Of a stretch of 64,000 nt of DNA, positions 54,374 through 62,407 are shown piece by piece. Source of the DNA: Martinezella lusitana (GTDB lineage Bacteria > Pseudomonadota > Alphaproteobacteria > Rhizobiales > Rhizobiaceae); contig NZ_JACHBG010000001.1 of NCBI RefSeq assembly GCF_014207095.1, forward strand, positions 124,001-188,000. The letters run 5' to 3'. The translations under genes were made by a program, and so were the position numbers. The notes beneath the pieces are model-generated. The model saw nothing but the letters and a program-made list of their open reading frames with translations, did no database searches and was not told where the DNA came from. The stretch's first letter is position 1. The number at the start of each line of letters is the position of its first letter.

Positions 54374-55633
54374 ATGGCGTCGGCACTTTTTTCTCTCGTT
54401 AAGAAACTCATCCGTAAAGGCTCCCTCAAGCTCACGCTCGCATCGGGCGAGACGCACATGATCGGTGACGGCTCCGGCGAAACCATCGTCGCGCGCATCG
54501 CAGATCAGCAGGCGGAAGACGCGATTGCTCGCGATCCCACGCTGAAGCTCGGCGAAATGTACATGGAGGGGCGCTTCATTCTGGAGCAGGGGGATATCTA
54601 TGAATTCCTCTCTCTGGTGAAGCAGAACACCACCAACGAAATCTTCGACTTCCGCATGGCGGCGCTACTGCTCGGCCGCATCGTCTTGCAGCAGATCAAG
54701 AGCCGTTCGCCGATCAACCGCAACAAATACAATGTTGCGCATCACTACGACCTGTCGGCCAAGCTCTTCGATCTCTTCCTCGATGAGGATTGGCAGTATT
54801 CCTGTGCCTATTTCAACCCGCCCGGCATCAGCCTCTACGAAGCGCAGGTGGCCAAGAAGCGCCACATCGCCGCCAAGCTCCTGGTCGAGCCTGGTCAGAA
54901 GGTGCTGGAGATCGGCTCGGGTTGGGGCGGCATGGCCATGTATCTCGCCGAAGCCTATCCGGGCCTCGACGTGACCGGCATCACACTCAGCGAAGAGCAA
55001 CTGAAAGTATCGCGCGAGCGGGCGGCCAAGCGCGGCCTCTCTGACCGTGTCCGCTTCGAGCTGCAGGACTATCGCTATCTGACCGGCAAGAAGTTCGACC
55101 GCATCGTTTCCGTCGGCATGTTCGAACATGTCGGTATTGGCGACTACGGCAAGTTCTTCAACAAGATTGCGGAGCTGCTCGACGACAACGGCGTAATGCT
55201 GCTGCACTTCATCACGCGGCCGAAGCCGAGCTACGCCACCAACGCCTTCATCGAGAAGTATATTTTCCCGGGCGGCTACATCCCGTCCATCGGAGAAACC
55301 ACGCCGCCGCTCGAAAAGGCCGGGCTGCTGACCAGGGACATCGAAACCCTGCCGATGCACTACGCTTATACGCTGAGGCACTGGCGCAACAACTTCGTCG
55401 CGCGCAAGGCCGATGCCGTCGCGCTCTACGACGAGAAGTTCTTCCGCATGTGGGAGTTCTATCTGGCCGGCTCCGAAATGGGCTTCCGCTGGGATGAACT
55501 CTTCATCATGCAGATGCAGATCACCAAGAACCAATTCGCCGTACCTGATAACCGCAACTACATTGCGGAACGCGAGGCCAAGCTGAAAGAGTTCGAGGCA
55601 ACGCGCGCTCCTTTGGAGAAGGTGATGTTCTAA
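54374..55633 (+). CDS. cfa: Cyclopropane-fatty-acyl-phospholipid synthase
   Basis: This 419-residue SAM-dependent enzyme methylenates unsaturated membrane acyl chains. A N-terminal lipid-binding region of about 120 residues precedes the methyltransferase fold. Typical segments are NVAHHYDLSAKLFDLFLD, YSCAYFNPP, VLEIGSGWGGMAMYLAE (SAM motif), FEHVGIGDYGKFF and HYAYTLRHWRNNF. It is of the rhizobial CfaS type that also makes lactobacillic-type rings in stationary phase. ATG at 54374; a hairpin terminator follows at 55658. Confidence 0.94.
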   Translation: MASALFSLVKKLIRKGSLKLTLASGETHMIGDGSGETIVARIADQQAEDAIARDPTLKLGEMYMEGRFILEQGDIYEFLSLVKQNTTNEIFDFRMAALLLGRIVLQQIKSRSPINRNKYNVAHHYDLSAKLFDLFLDEDWQYSCAYFNPPGISLYEAQVAKKRHIAAKLLVEPGQKVLEIGSGWGGMAMYLAEAYPGLDVTGITLSEEQLKVSRERAAKRGLSDRVRFELQDYRYLTGKKFDRIVSVGMFEHVGIGDYGKFFNKIAELLDDNGVMLLHFITRPKPSYATNAFIEKYIFPGGYIPSIGETTPPLEKAGLLTRDIETLPMHYAYTLRHWRNNFVARKADAVALYDEKFFRMWEFYLAGSEMGFRWDELFIMQMQITKNQFAVPDNRNYIAEREAKLKEFEATRAPLEKVMF

Positions 55634-55657
55634 ACGCTTGCCTCCGGGCATTCGATC

Positions 55658-55689
55658 ACGCCGGCCCCTGGACTTCCATGGGCCGGCGT
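55658..55689. terminator. Hairpin terminator after cfa
   Basis: ACGCCGGCCC (55658-55667) pairs with GGGCCGGCGT (55680-55689) over a 12-base loop, followed by TTGC. It lies between convergent cfa and the lipoprotein gene. Confidence 0.65.
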
Positions 55690-55733
55690 TTGCATTTCAG
55701 TATTACCGTTTGCTGGGTTGGCCGACTTTCGGA

Positions 55734-56168
55734 CTATCGTCCGACATGAACCTTGAATGTTCCGTCCTGCACCGTGCCGTCGGTATTCAATCCCGTCAGA
55801 CGCAACGTGAACTGATCTGTCCCGGTGAAGCCGGCGTTTGACGTATAGTAGATGATGTTTCCCTGAACCGTCTTGCCGCTGCACAGATAGGCATTGCTGT
55901 CCTTCGGGAATTTCGAGGCCACCGGGCCATGCTCGATCTCGACCTTGCCATGGGTCGGGTCCTTGATGACGCCCGTATAGGGGAAGCCTGCGAAGGTGCA
56001 ATCCTGCTTTACAAGCGAGGTGCTGGTGATTTTTGTCTTCTTGCCGGGTGCGACCCTGACGGAAAACTGACTCTGCTTGGCGCCGCTGATCGGAGCGCCG
56101 ACACAGCTTGAAAGTGCCACGCCGATGCCGAGAAATAAGCCTAAGGAAATCAGGGATGTGGTCTTCAT
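55734..56168 (-). CDS. Lipoprotein with Ig/cadherin-like domain
   Basis: This 144-residue protein starts at ATG 56168 (MKTTSLISLGLFLGIGVALSSC), preceded by AAAGAGAAACCC. The N-terminus is a lipoprotein signal with the lipobox LSSC. The mature part is one beta-sandwich-like domain with paired cysteines (DCTF, LCSG) and segments PTHGKVEIEHG and YTSNAGFTGTDQFTLRL that recall bacterial Ig/cadherin-like repeats. Role unknown; an outer-membrane or periplasmic structural protein is likely. Confidence 0.7.
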   Translation of the reverse strand: MKTTSLISLGLFLGIGVALSSCVGAPISGAKQSQFSVRVAPGKKTKITSTSLVKQDCTFAGFPYTGVIKDPTHGKVEIEHGPVASKFPKDSNAYLCSGKTVQGNIIYYTSNAGFTGTDQFTLRLTGLNTDGTVQDGTFKVHVGR

Positions 56169-56435
56169 GGGTTTCTCTTTGCAGACTAGGGGCTTCGACT
56201 GATCAGATACTGCTCGCAACATCTGATCAATACCTATGATTGAATAATCCACGCCTGATTTAAATCACCGCGACAGATCGGCGCGAGTTGGTGGTTGGTG
56301 AGATTTTGCTTAAATTCGCAGCCCGTCGGTAACAGTTCGTTGTGGTTAAGAGAGCGGTAACGCGATCCGAATAGCTTGGGGCAACTCTAGGGCCGCGTGT
56401 ATGGCCCTTTGTATTGCGTATCAAGGGGTTGCATC

Positions 56436-57242
56436 ATGTTCGCGAGATCGCGTCTTTTTATCAGTTTCGGTTTACTCGTTGCTTCCGCTTCTGCGGCTGC
56501 CGCAGATGGTCAACATTTTTGGTCGGGTAACTGGTATCTAAGCGTCGGCGCAGCCGGTTTCTCGGCACCGAAATTCGAAGGCGGCAAGCACAACAGGCTG
56601 CAGTGGCAGCCGTTGATCTCGGTCGGCAGGCAAGGGCCAGGACCGCGCTTCTCGTCGCGCAACGACAACCCTTCTTTCGCTCTCATCGAAAGCGATGCCT
56701 TCCGGTTCGGTATCGTCGGCAAGTTCGTGCGCAGCCGCGACAGCAGCGATGGGCGCGAACTCATCGGCCTGAAAAAGGTGAAGTGGGGTCTGGAAGCCGG
56801 CGGTTTCGCCGAGGTTTATCCGACCGATTGGCTGCGCGCCCGTGTCGAAGTGCGCCAGGGCATTCGTGCCCATAGCGGCCTCGTCGCCGATGCCGCCGTC
56901 GATGCCTTTACCGACATTACGCCGGAACTGCGCCTATCCGGCGGCCCTCGCATGACGGTTGCCACCAACGACTATTTCAATACCTATTATGGTGTCAACG
57001 CGCGGGAGGCGGCAGCATCCGGGCTCAGCCAATATAGTCCAGGCGGCGGCGTCAAGTCCGTTGGCGTTGGCGGCGCGCTGACCTGGAAGGCCTCGGAAAA
57101 CTGGACCACGAGCACGTTCGTGGAATATACCCGCCTGACCGGTCCTGCCGCCGACAGCAGCCTCGTGCGGGAGCGCGGCGACCGCAACCAGCTCCTGATC
57201 GGCATGTCGGCCAGCTACAAGTTCAACTTCACGGCCAACTGA
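56436..57242 (+). CDS. MipA/OmpV-family outer membrane protein
   Basis: This 268-residue beta-barrel protein starts at ATG 56436 (MFARSRLFISFGLLVASASA), with AAGGGG upstream. After the signal peptide (about 1-24) the strands alternate aromatic and small residues, and the protein ends in YKFNFTAN. The mature N-terminal part WYLSVGAAGFSAPKFEGGK and the later GGALTWKASENW and FVEYTRLTGPAADSS are MipA/OmpV features. In E. coli MipA interacts with murein synthases; in rhizobia the role is open. Single gene. Confidence 0.8.
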   Translation: MFARSRLFISFGLLVASASAAAADGQHFWSGNWYLSVGAAGFSAPKFEGGKHNRLQWQPLISVGRQGPGPRFSSRNDNPSFALIESDAFRFGIVGKFVRSRDSSDGRELIGLKKVKWGLEAGGFAEVYPTDWLRARVEVRQGIRAHSGLVADAAVDAFTDITPELRLSGGPRMTVATNDYFNTYYGVNAREAAASGLSQYSPGGGVKSVGVGGALTWKASENWTTSTFVEYTRLTGPAADSSLVRERGDRNQLLIGMSASYKFNFTAN

Positions 57243-57309
57243 CGAATGAGCGGGGCCGCGGCCCCGTCGCCGCTTGACCTTGAGCGCCTGATATCACTAC
57301 TACTCGCTC

Positions 57310-58272
57310 ATGCAAGAGACAGGCGACATCAACGGGCGCGTCGCTGACGCGCCATCCGGAAACTGGGTGTATCGTGTGCTGCCCCCGTGGCTGTGGCCCT
57401 ATGCGCAGCTGGCGCGCTGGGACAGGCCGATCGGTTGGCAGCTCTTGATGTGGCCGTGTTTCTGGTCGGTCGCGCTCGCCGCCAACGCCTCGGTCTCCAT
57501 CGGGCATGGCTCGCCGGGCTTCGTGGTGATCTATTACCTCGTTCTTTACTTCGTCGGCGCTGTCGCCATGCGCGGCGCCGGCTGCACCTATAATGATCTG
57601 GTCGACCACGAGATCGATATGTCGGTGGCGCGCACGCGGTCGCGGCCGCTGCCTTCGGGCCGCGTGACGCGCCTTCAGGCCAAGGTCTTCATCGCGCTTC
57701 AGGCTCTCGTGGGCCTGCTGGTTGTGCTGCAGTTCAACTGGTTTACCGTCATTCTCGGCGTGCTGTCGCTCGGCATCGTCGCGCTTTATCCCTTCGCCAA
57801 GCGCTTTACCGACTGGCCGCAATTCTTCCTCGGCCTTGCCTTTTCCTGGGGTGCGCTGATGGGTTGGGCAGGTCTTTTCGGCAGTCTGTCATTCGCCCCG
57901 ATCATCCTCTATCTGGCGTCCATCCTCTGGACGATCGGTTATGACACGATCTATGCGCATCAGGATAAGGAAGACGATGAGCTGATCGGCGTGCGCTCGA
58001 CCGCCCGGCTTTTCGGCGATCAGACGCGTCTCTGGCTGGTCGGCCTTTATGGCGCCACGCTGTTCTTGATGCTGATCGCCTTTGCCTTGGCTGGTGCAAG
58101 CTGGCTGTCCTATGTCGGCCTCGTCATTGCCGGGGGCATGTTCGCCTACCAGATCGCCGTGCTCGACATCAATGACGGCGAGCAATGCCTTGCCCTGTTC
58201 AAATCCAACAACCGGGTCGGCCTGATCATTTTTGCCGGGCTCTTCCTGTCGTTTCTGCTTCTCGTTCCCTGA
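57310..58272 (+). CDS. ubiA: 4-hydroxybenzoate polyprenyltransferase
   Basis: This 320-residue integral membrane prenyltransferase has about eight or nine helices and the two Asp-rich motifs NDLVDHEID (after GAGCTY) and YAHQDKEDDELIG. RPIGWQLLMWPCFW is the usual N-terminal signature. It condenses 4-hydroxybenzoate with the polyprenyl diphosphate made by the synthase encoded at 35.4 kb in ubiquinone synthesis. ATG at 57310. A broken GNAT gene starts 17 bases after its stop. Confidence 0.95.
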   Translation: MQETGDINGRVADAPSGNWVYRVLPPWLWPYAQLARWDRPIGWQLLMWPCFWSVALAANASVSIGHGSPGFVVIYYLVLYFVGAVAMRGAGCTYNDLVDHEIDMSVARTRSRPLPSGRVTRLQAKVFIALQALVGLLVVLQFNWFTVILGVLSLGIVALYPFAKRFTDWPQFFLGLAFSWGALMGWAGLFGSLSFAPIILYLASILWTIGYDTIYAHQDKEDDELIGVRSTARLFGDQTRLWLVGLYGATLFLMLIAFALAGASWLSYVGLVIAGGMFAYQIAVLDINDGEQCLALFKSNNRVGLIIFAGLFLSFLLLVP

Positions 58273-58289
58273 CCGCTCGAAGGTGCAAC

Positions 58290-58729
58290 GTGGCCTGCGA
58301 CATCCGCCTGGCAGAGGAAGATGATGCGGAAGCAATCAGCCGCGTGATCGTCGCCGCCCGTCGCCAGAGCAATGCGGGTGATTATTCTCCCGCCGTCATC
58401 GACCGGGTCGCCGAAAATTTCAGTCCTGCCGCCGTGTTGAACCTTCTGGGCTCTCGAACGGTCTTCGTTGCGGTCGATGGCGCTGTCGTCCTGGACACCG
58501 CAAGCCTCGATGGCACCGTGTCTCTCCATCGGATCAAAAGCAGGGCATCGGTTTGCAGCTGATGGCGGCGATCGAGCGCAGGGCCAAAGCCAACGGCATC
58601 GCAAAGCTGACCGTTTCCTCATCGGTCACCGCCCAAGGCTTCTATGCCAGGCTTGGCTTCACGGTCCAAAGAGATAGCTATTACGGAGAGGAACGCACGA
58701 TCGTCATGGAGCGAGCGCTGTTGCCGTAA
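58290..58729 (+). pseudogene. Frameshifted GNAT N-acetyltransferase
   Basis: Frame 1 opens at GTG 58290 and reads CDIRLAEEDDAEAISRVIV ... VFVAVDGAVVLDTASLDGT, the N-terminal half of a GNAT fold. It then drifts into nonsense and stops at 58562. The frame shifted by two bases gives QKQGIGLQLMAAIERRAKA (acetyl-CoA-binding motif A) and ends FYARLGFTVQRDSYYGEE...MERALLP at 58727-58729. Between about 58515 and 58535 the strand before motif A is missing, so about 10 or 13 bases appear to be deleted. The gene cannot make a whole enzyme unless this is a sequencing error. Confidence 0.75.
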
Positions 58730-58736
58730 AAGATCT

Positions 58737-58764
58737 CGGCCGCGAGGGGAAACCCCTGCGGCCG
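58737..58764. terminator. GC-rich hairpin between GNAT remnant and DUF6101
   Basis: CGGCCGCGAGGGG pairs with CCCCTGCGGCCG over an AAA loop. It lies between convergent genes but has only a weak T-tail. Confidence 0.5.
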
Positions 58765-58797
58765 ATCATCGATAATATCCGAATTGTCTTTGTAGGC

Positions 58798-59364
58798 TTA
58801 GCGCCTTGCGATGATCTCGCGGCCTTCGATTTTCATCTTGATGCCGAGCTTGCCGGTGGAGCGGCGTACGAGGAAGCGCGGGCGGCGGTCTGCAAAATAG
58901 GCATGACGGCGGCGCGGCTGGCTGTCCTGCGCGCGGATACCGCCGAGATGCTCTTCGAGCGGCCGGGCAACGCCATCGGCTTCGATCATCAGCATCGGAA
59001 TGCGGAAGGCTTCCGACCAGGAGCGCCAGTCGGCGGCGATGTCGCTTAGGTCGTGAGCGACGAGGAGGGGAATGCAGAGGTCTGGATCGGAGTGATGCAG
59101 CTCCAGCGTAACGGTCACTTCGCCGTCGCCATGGTCGATAGCGCGGGCGGCGACACCCATGAAGGCGCGTTTCGGCAGAGCGACGGACAGTGGCAGGCCG
59201 CTGGACGGCAAGATCTTGCGCAGCACCGCGCCGCGCTCGTCGATCGTAATGGTGACGTCACCCTCGGCACCGCGCATGGCGTAGCTGACCTGTTGCGGAA
59301 AGCGCGTCGGATCAAGTCGCAGTGTGGTTCCAGCCCAATCGGGCTTCAGGACGGTATTTGTCAT
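58798..59364 (-). CDS. DUF6101 family protein
   Basis: This soluble protein of 188 residues has the DUF6101 pattern of Rhizobiales (LRLDPTRFPQQVSYAM near 15-30; central ELHHSDPDLCIPLL; C-terminal REIIARR). It is beta-rich, with a basic Arg/His segment near 150-165. No function is known. ATG at 59364. The leader on the minus strand contains a structured element that resembles part of a glycine riboswitch (see separate entry). Confidence 0.78.
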   Translation of the reverse strand: MTNTVLKPDWAGTTLRLDPTRFPQQVSYAMRGAEGDVTITIDERGAVLRKILPSSGLPLSVALPKRAFMGVAARAIDHGDGEVTVTLELHHSDPDLCIPLLVAHDLSDIAADWRSWSEAFRIPMLMIEADGVARPLEEHLGGIRAQDSQPRRRHAYFADRRPRFLVRRSTGKLGIKMKIEGREIIARR

Positions 59365-59680
59365 CGATTCTCTACCCTTGCTTTACCTGAGAGCCGGTTT
59401 CCGGTCTTCTCTCGGAGAACTTTTGTCCTCTCGTTGTTGGGCAGATTAGGCGCCGTCCCTTCCAGACAGCTTAAAAATCGAGGTTAAGAAAACTTTGCGT
59501 CCTCAAATGGTTAGCAAAGTCGAATGCATCAGGGTTTCCATAAGGTGAATACACGGCAAGGCCGTTGCGTCAATATAGTACGCGTATAAAGTGAGCGCGT
59601 GTAAGTCTCGGGTAAGGTTTGTGTGTAATAATCATCAGAGGATTCGCCGACTATATTGAAGATCTATTGGGACTCTGCTG
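59365..59680. other. Divergent intergenic region between DUF6101 and DUF1217 genes
   Basis: This 316-base gap holds the leader of DUF6101 (minus strand, listed below) and the promoter of the DUF1217 gene. An AT-rich segment around 59570-59600 could be the DUF1217 promoter, but no clear -35/-10 pair could be fixed. No extra ORF is supported. Confidence 0.4.
59371..59413 (-). ncRNA. Structured leader, glycine-riboswitch-like without the P3 arm
   Basis: Read on the minus strand: GAGAG, AAG, ACCGG-AAA-CCGG hairpin, then CTCTCAGGTAAAGCAAGGG and TAGAG. The order GAGAG-hairpin-CTCTCAGG...AAAG...GAG resembles P1, P2 and the 3' segment of a glycine aptamer, but the conserved P3 region with GCCGAAGG is absent. 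It ends 6 bases before the DUF6101 ATG. Resemblance is by eye only. Confidence 0.25.
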
Positions 59681-62188
59681 ATGATTTCCACCTATCTTGG
59701 TTATACGATCGCAACCAGAGATATGGCCACCTCGCTCAAGCAGGTGGCGACGCAGTCGCAAAGCAAGCGCCAGATCGACTACTACAATGCCAATATCGGC
59801 AAAGTAACCAACGTCGATGACTTCGTGAATGACTATCAGCTGTACAGTTATGCCATGGAAGCCTACGGGCTTTCGGACATGACCTATGCCAAGGCCTTTA
59901 TGAAACAGGTGCTGACGAGCGACCTGAGCGATTCCAGCAGTTTTGCGAATAAGCTGAACGATCCACGATACAAGGCCTTCGCTGCAGCGTTCAATTTCGG
60001 TACGGGCAGCACGAAGACGGCTCAATCGAGTGCGCAGGAAGACGATCTGATCGGGCTCTATCAGCAATCGTTTACAAATGAAGCGACATCCGCGGCCACG
60101 GAAACGAGCTATTACAGCCAGAATATCGGCTCGGTTAAGACGGTCGATGACCTTCTTGGCAACACGCGTCTGAGAAACTACGTGTTGCAGGCCTACGGCA
60201 TCGATCCGACCTATACGTCGAATTCCGCGTTGAAGCAGATGCTGACGAGCGATCCGAACGATCCCAACAGCTATCTCAACCAGAATGGCGGCACGGCCGA
60301 CAAGGCTCTCGCGGCCGAATTCAATTTCAACGCCGACGGCACGGTCAAGGCCTCGACGCCTGACAGCGACACAGCCTATTATCAGGCGAACATCGGCAAC
60401 ATCACCTCGGTCAATCAGCTGACCTCCAACACACGGCTCTTCCAGTACGTCAAGACCGCCCTCAACATCCCGGCCTACATCACCGCCGACCAGTTCAATG
60501 CTTCGGCCGGAGATGCCGGCGTCGCAAGTTCGAACGGCCTGACAAGCGTCATGGCCCAATTCAATTTTCAGAGCGATGGCACCGTTGCTTCCGGCTCGCA
60601 GGCGCAGACATCGGCGCAGGTGAGCGCTATGACATCAGCCTATGCGACCAACTTCTCCGGCGGACCGCAAACGTTGGGCCAACAGTCCGATGTGATGAGC
60701 GCCTACAATTCCACGGTGCCCTCGTTCGTCACCAGTGTCGGCGCGGCGGACAACGACCAGTATTACAAGGACCATATCGGCTCGGTAACCTCGGTCGATC
60801 AGCTGACATCGGATTCGCGCCTCTTCAATTATATCAAGACGGCCTATGGTATCGATCCGACCACGCCCACGGTCATCTTCAAGAACGCCTTCGCCGATCC
60901 CACCACCGCTTCCATCTTCGGCCTGACGAATGTCGTCGCCGCGTTCAATTTCCAATCCGACGGAACGCTGGCCGCCGGCCAGACGGCGCAGTCGCAGAGC
61001 GCGATCAATGCCGCCTCGACGGCCTACATCAACAATTACAAGACGTCGCAATCGAGCCTGACGACGGACGCCGTCAACAACTACAAGAACCGCCTTGCCA
61101 GCGTGAAGACCATCAAGGATTTCTTCACGAGCAATACGGCTGACAGCAGTACGTCCAACGACAGCGCGCCCGAGCTCTATCAGATGGCGCTGCGTGCCTA
61201 TGGCATCGGCGTGAATGAGATCACAAAGTCGCAGATGACGAAGATTCTCGAGAGCGATCCCTACGATCCGAAGAGCTACGTCAGTTCGCTGAAGGACACT
61301 CGCTTCACCGCGCTCGCCGAAGCTTTCAACTTCGACAGCAAGGGCAATCTGAAAGCTCCCGTTCAGTCCCTGTCGCCGACCCAGGTCAACAGCTACATTT
61401 CCCAATATTCCACCCACAGCACGGCCGGGCTGACGGGAGCGCTGCTGACCAAGGCCACAAGCGATGCAAAGGAAGCCGGCACCTATTTTGCGACCAATAT
61501 CACCAAGGTAAAGAGCGTCACGGATCTGCTGGCCGACAGCAAGCTCACAAACTTCATCCTCACGGCCAACGGCATCGATCCGAAGACCGTCGACACCGCG
61601 ACGCTGAAGAAGGCTTTCGCCTCCGATCCGTCAGACCCGAAAAGCTTCATCAACACCTCCGATGGCGCCAAGTTCAAGAGCATTGTCCAGGCGTTCAACT
61701 TCGGCACGGATGGCAAGCTGACGGACAGCAAACTTGGCTCTGCGCAAAATCAGGGGGCGCTCTCGGCGACCAACGATCTCTTCCTGCGCCAGACGCTGGA
61801 AGATCAGGAAGGCGATACCAATGCCGGCGTGCGGCTGGCGCTATACTTCCAGCGCAAGGCCCCGAATATCAATTCGGTCTACGATATCATGGGTGACGCA
61901 GCGCTCTACGAGGTCGTCACCACGACCTTCAGCCTGCCGAGCGCGATGTCGTCGATGGATGTGGATACGCAGGCGAAGATGTTGGGCAATTTCATCAACG
62001 TCAGTGATCTGCGTGATCCGACCAAGGTCAATTCGCTGCTGCAACGGTTCTCCGCGATGTACGACATGCAGAACGATACGACGTCGTCCACGTCGCCGGC
62101 TCTGTCGATTCTCGGCGGCTCTTCGCCCGGCATTGGCATCAGCGCCGATACGCTGCTCTCGATCGCGCAATTGTCGTCTTCGAAGTAG
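59681..62188 (+). CDS. Long DUF1217-repeat protein, flagellum-associated family
   Basis: This 835-residue protein is made of six to seven repeats of about 70-130 residues. Each unit begins YYxxNIGxVxxVDDLL..., continues with ...YxxxAYGIDP... and ends AFNF.xDG; clear copies start near residues 34, 142, 234, 363, 470, 606 and 720. DUF1217 proteins are found in rhizobial flagellar gene regions and are Ser/Thr/Asp/Asn-rich like secreted fibre proteins. There is no signal peptide and the N-terminus MISTYLGYTIATRDMATSL is conserved. No flagellar gene is beside it in the window. ATG at 59681. Confidence 0.8.
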   Translation: MISTYLGYTIATRDMATSLKQVATQSQSKRQIDYYNANIGKVTNVDDFVNDYQLYSYAMEAYGLSDMTYAKAFMKQVLTSDLSDSSSFANKLNDPRYKAFAAAFNFGTGSTKTAQSSAQEDDLIGLYQQSFTNEATSAATETSYYSQNIGSVKTVDDLLGNTRLRNYVLQAYGIDPTYTSNSALKQMLTSDPNDPNSYLNQNGGTADKALAAEFNFNADGTVKASTPDSDTAYYQANIGNITSVNQLTSNTRLFQYVKTALNIPAYITADQFNASAGDAGVASSNGLTSVMAQFNFQSDGTVASGSQAQTSAQVSAMTSAYATNFSGGPQTLGQQSDVMSAYNSTVPSFVTSVGAADNDQYYKDHIGSVTSVDQLTSDSRLFNYIKTAYGIDPTTPTVIFKNAFADPTTASIFGLTNVVAAFNFQSDGTLAAGQTAQSQSAINAASTAYINNYKTSQSSLTTDAVNNYKNRLASVKTIKDFFTSNTADSSTSNDSAPELYQMALRAYGIGVNEITKSQMTKILESDPYDPKSYVSSLKDTRFTALAEAFNFDSKGNLKAPVQSLSPTQVNSYISQYSTHSTAGLTGALLTKATSDAKEAGTYFATNITKVKSVTDLLADSKLTNFILTANGIDPKTVDTATLKKAFASDPSDPKSFINTSDGAKFKSIVQAFNFGTDGKLTDSKLGSAQNQGALSATNDLFLRQTLEDQEGDTNAGVRLALYFQRKAPNINSVYDIMGDAALYEVVTTTFSLPSAMSSMDVDTQAKMLGNFINVSDLRDPTKVNSLLQRFSAMYDMQNDTTSSTSPALSILGGSSPGIGISADTLLSIAQLSSSK

Positions 62189-62218
62189 CGGCTCAAACAA
62201 AAAATTTAAACCGCCTTC

Positions 62219-62272
62219 TTGCCGCGTTCCCGCGCGGCAAAGCTGTTTCCGCGCGCGCCTTTGCGCGGGATT
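62219..62272 (+). terminator. Tandem hairpins after the DUF1217 gene
   Basis: TTGCCGCG/CGCGGCAA (62219-62240) is followed by CCGCGC/GCGCGG (62249-62268) and GATTTTC. Together they probably terminate the DUF1217 transcript before ftsK. Confidence 0.5.
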
Positions 62273-62407
62273 TTCGATGTTGTTTCGCCGGCACAGCGGG
62301 CGGGAATTAAGAGCTTTGAGGGGCGCCAGGAAGGAACTTATTAACCATCCTTGCCCTATTCGATTTGAGAAGCCATCGGCAATATCAATGACTGGGTTGC
62401 AGGTCTC

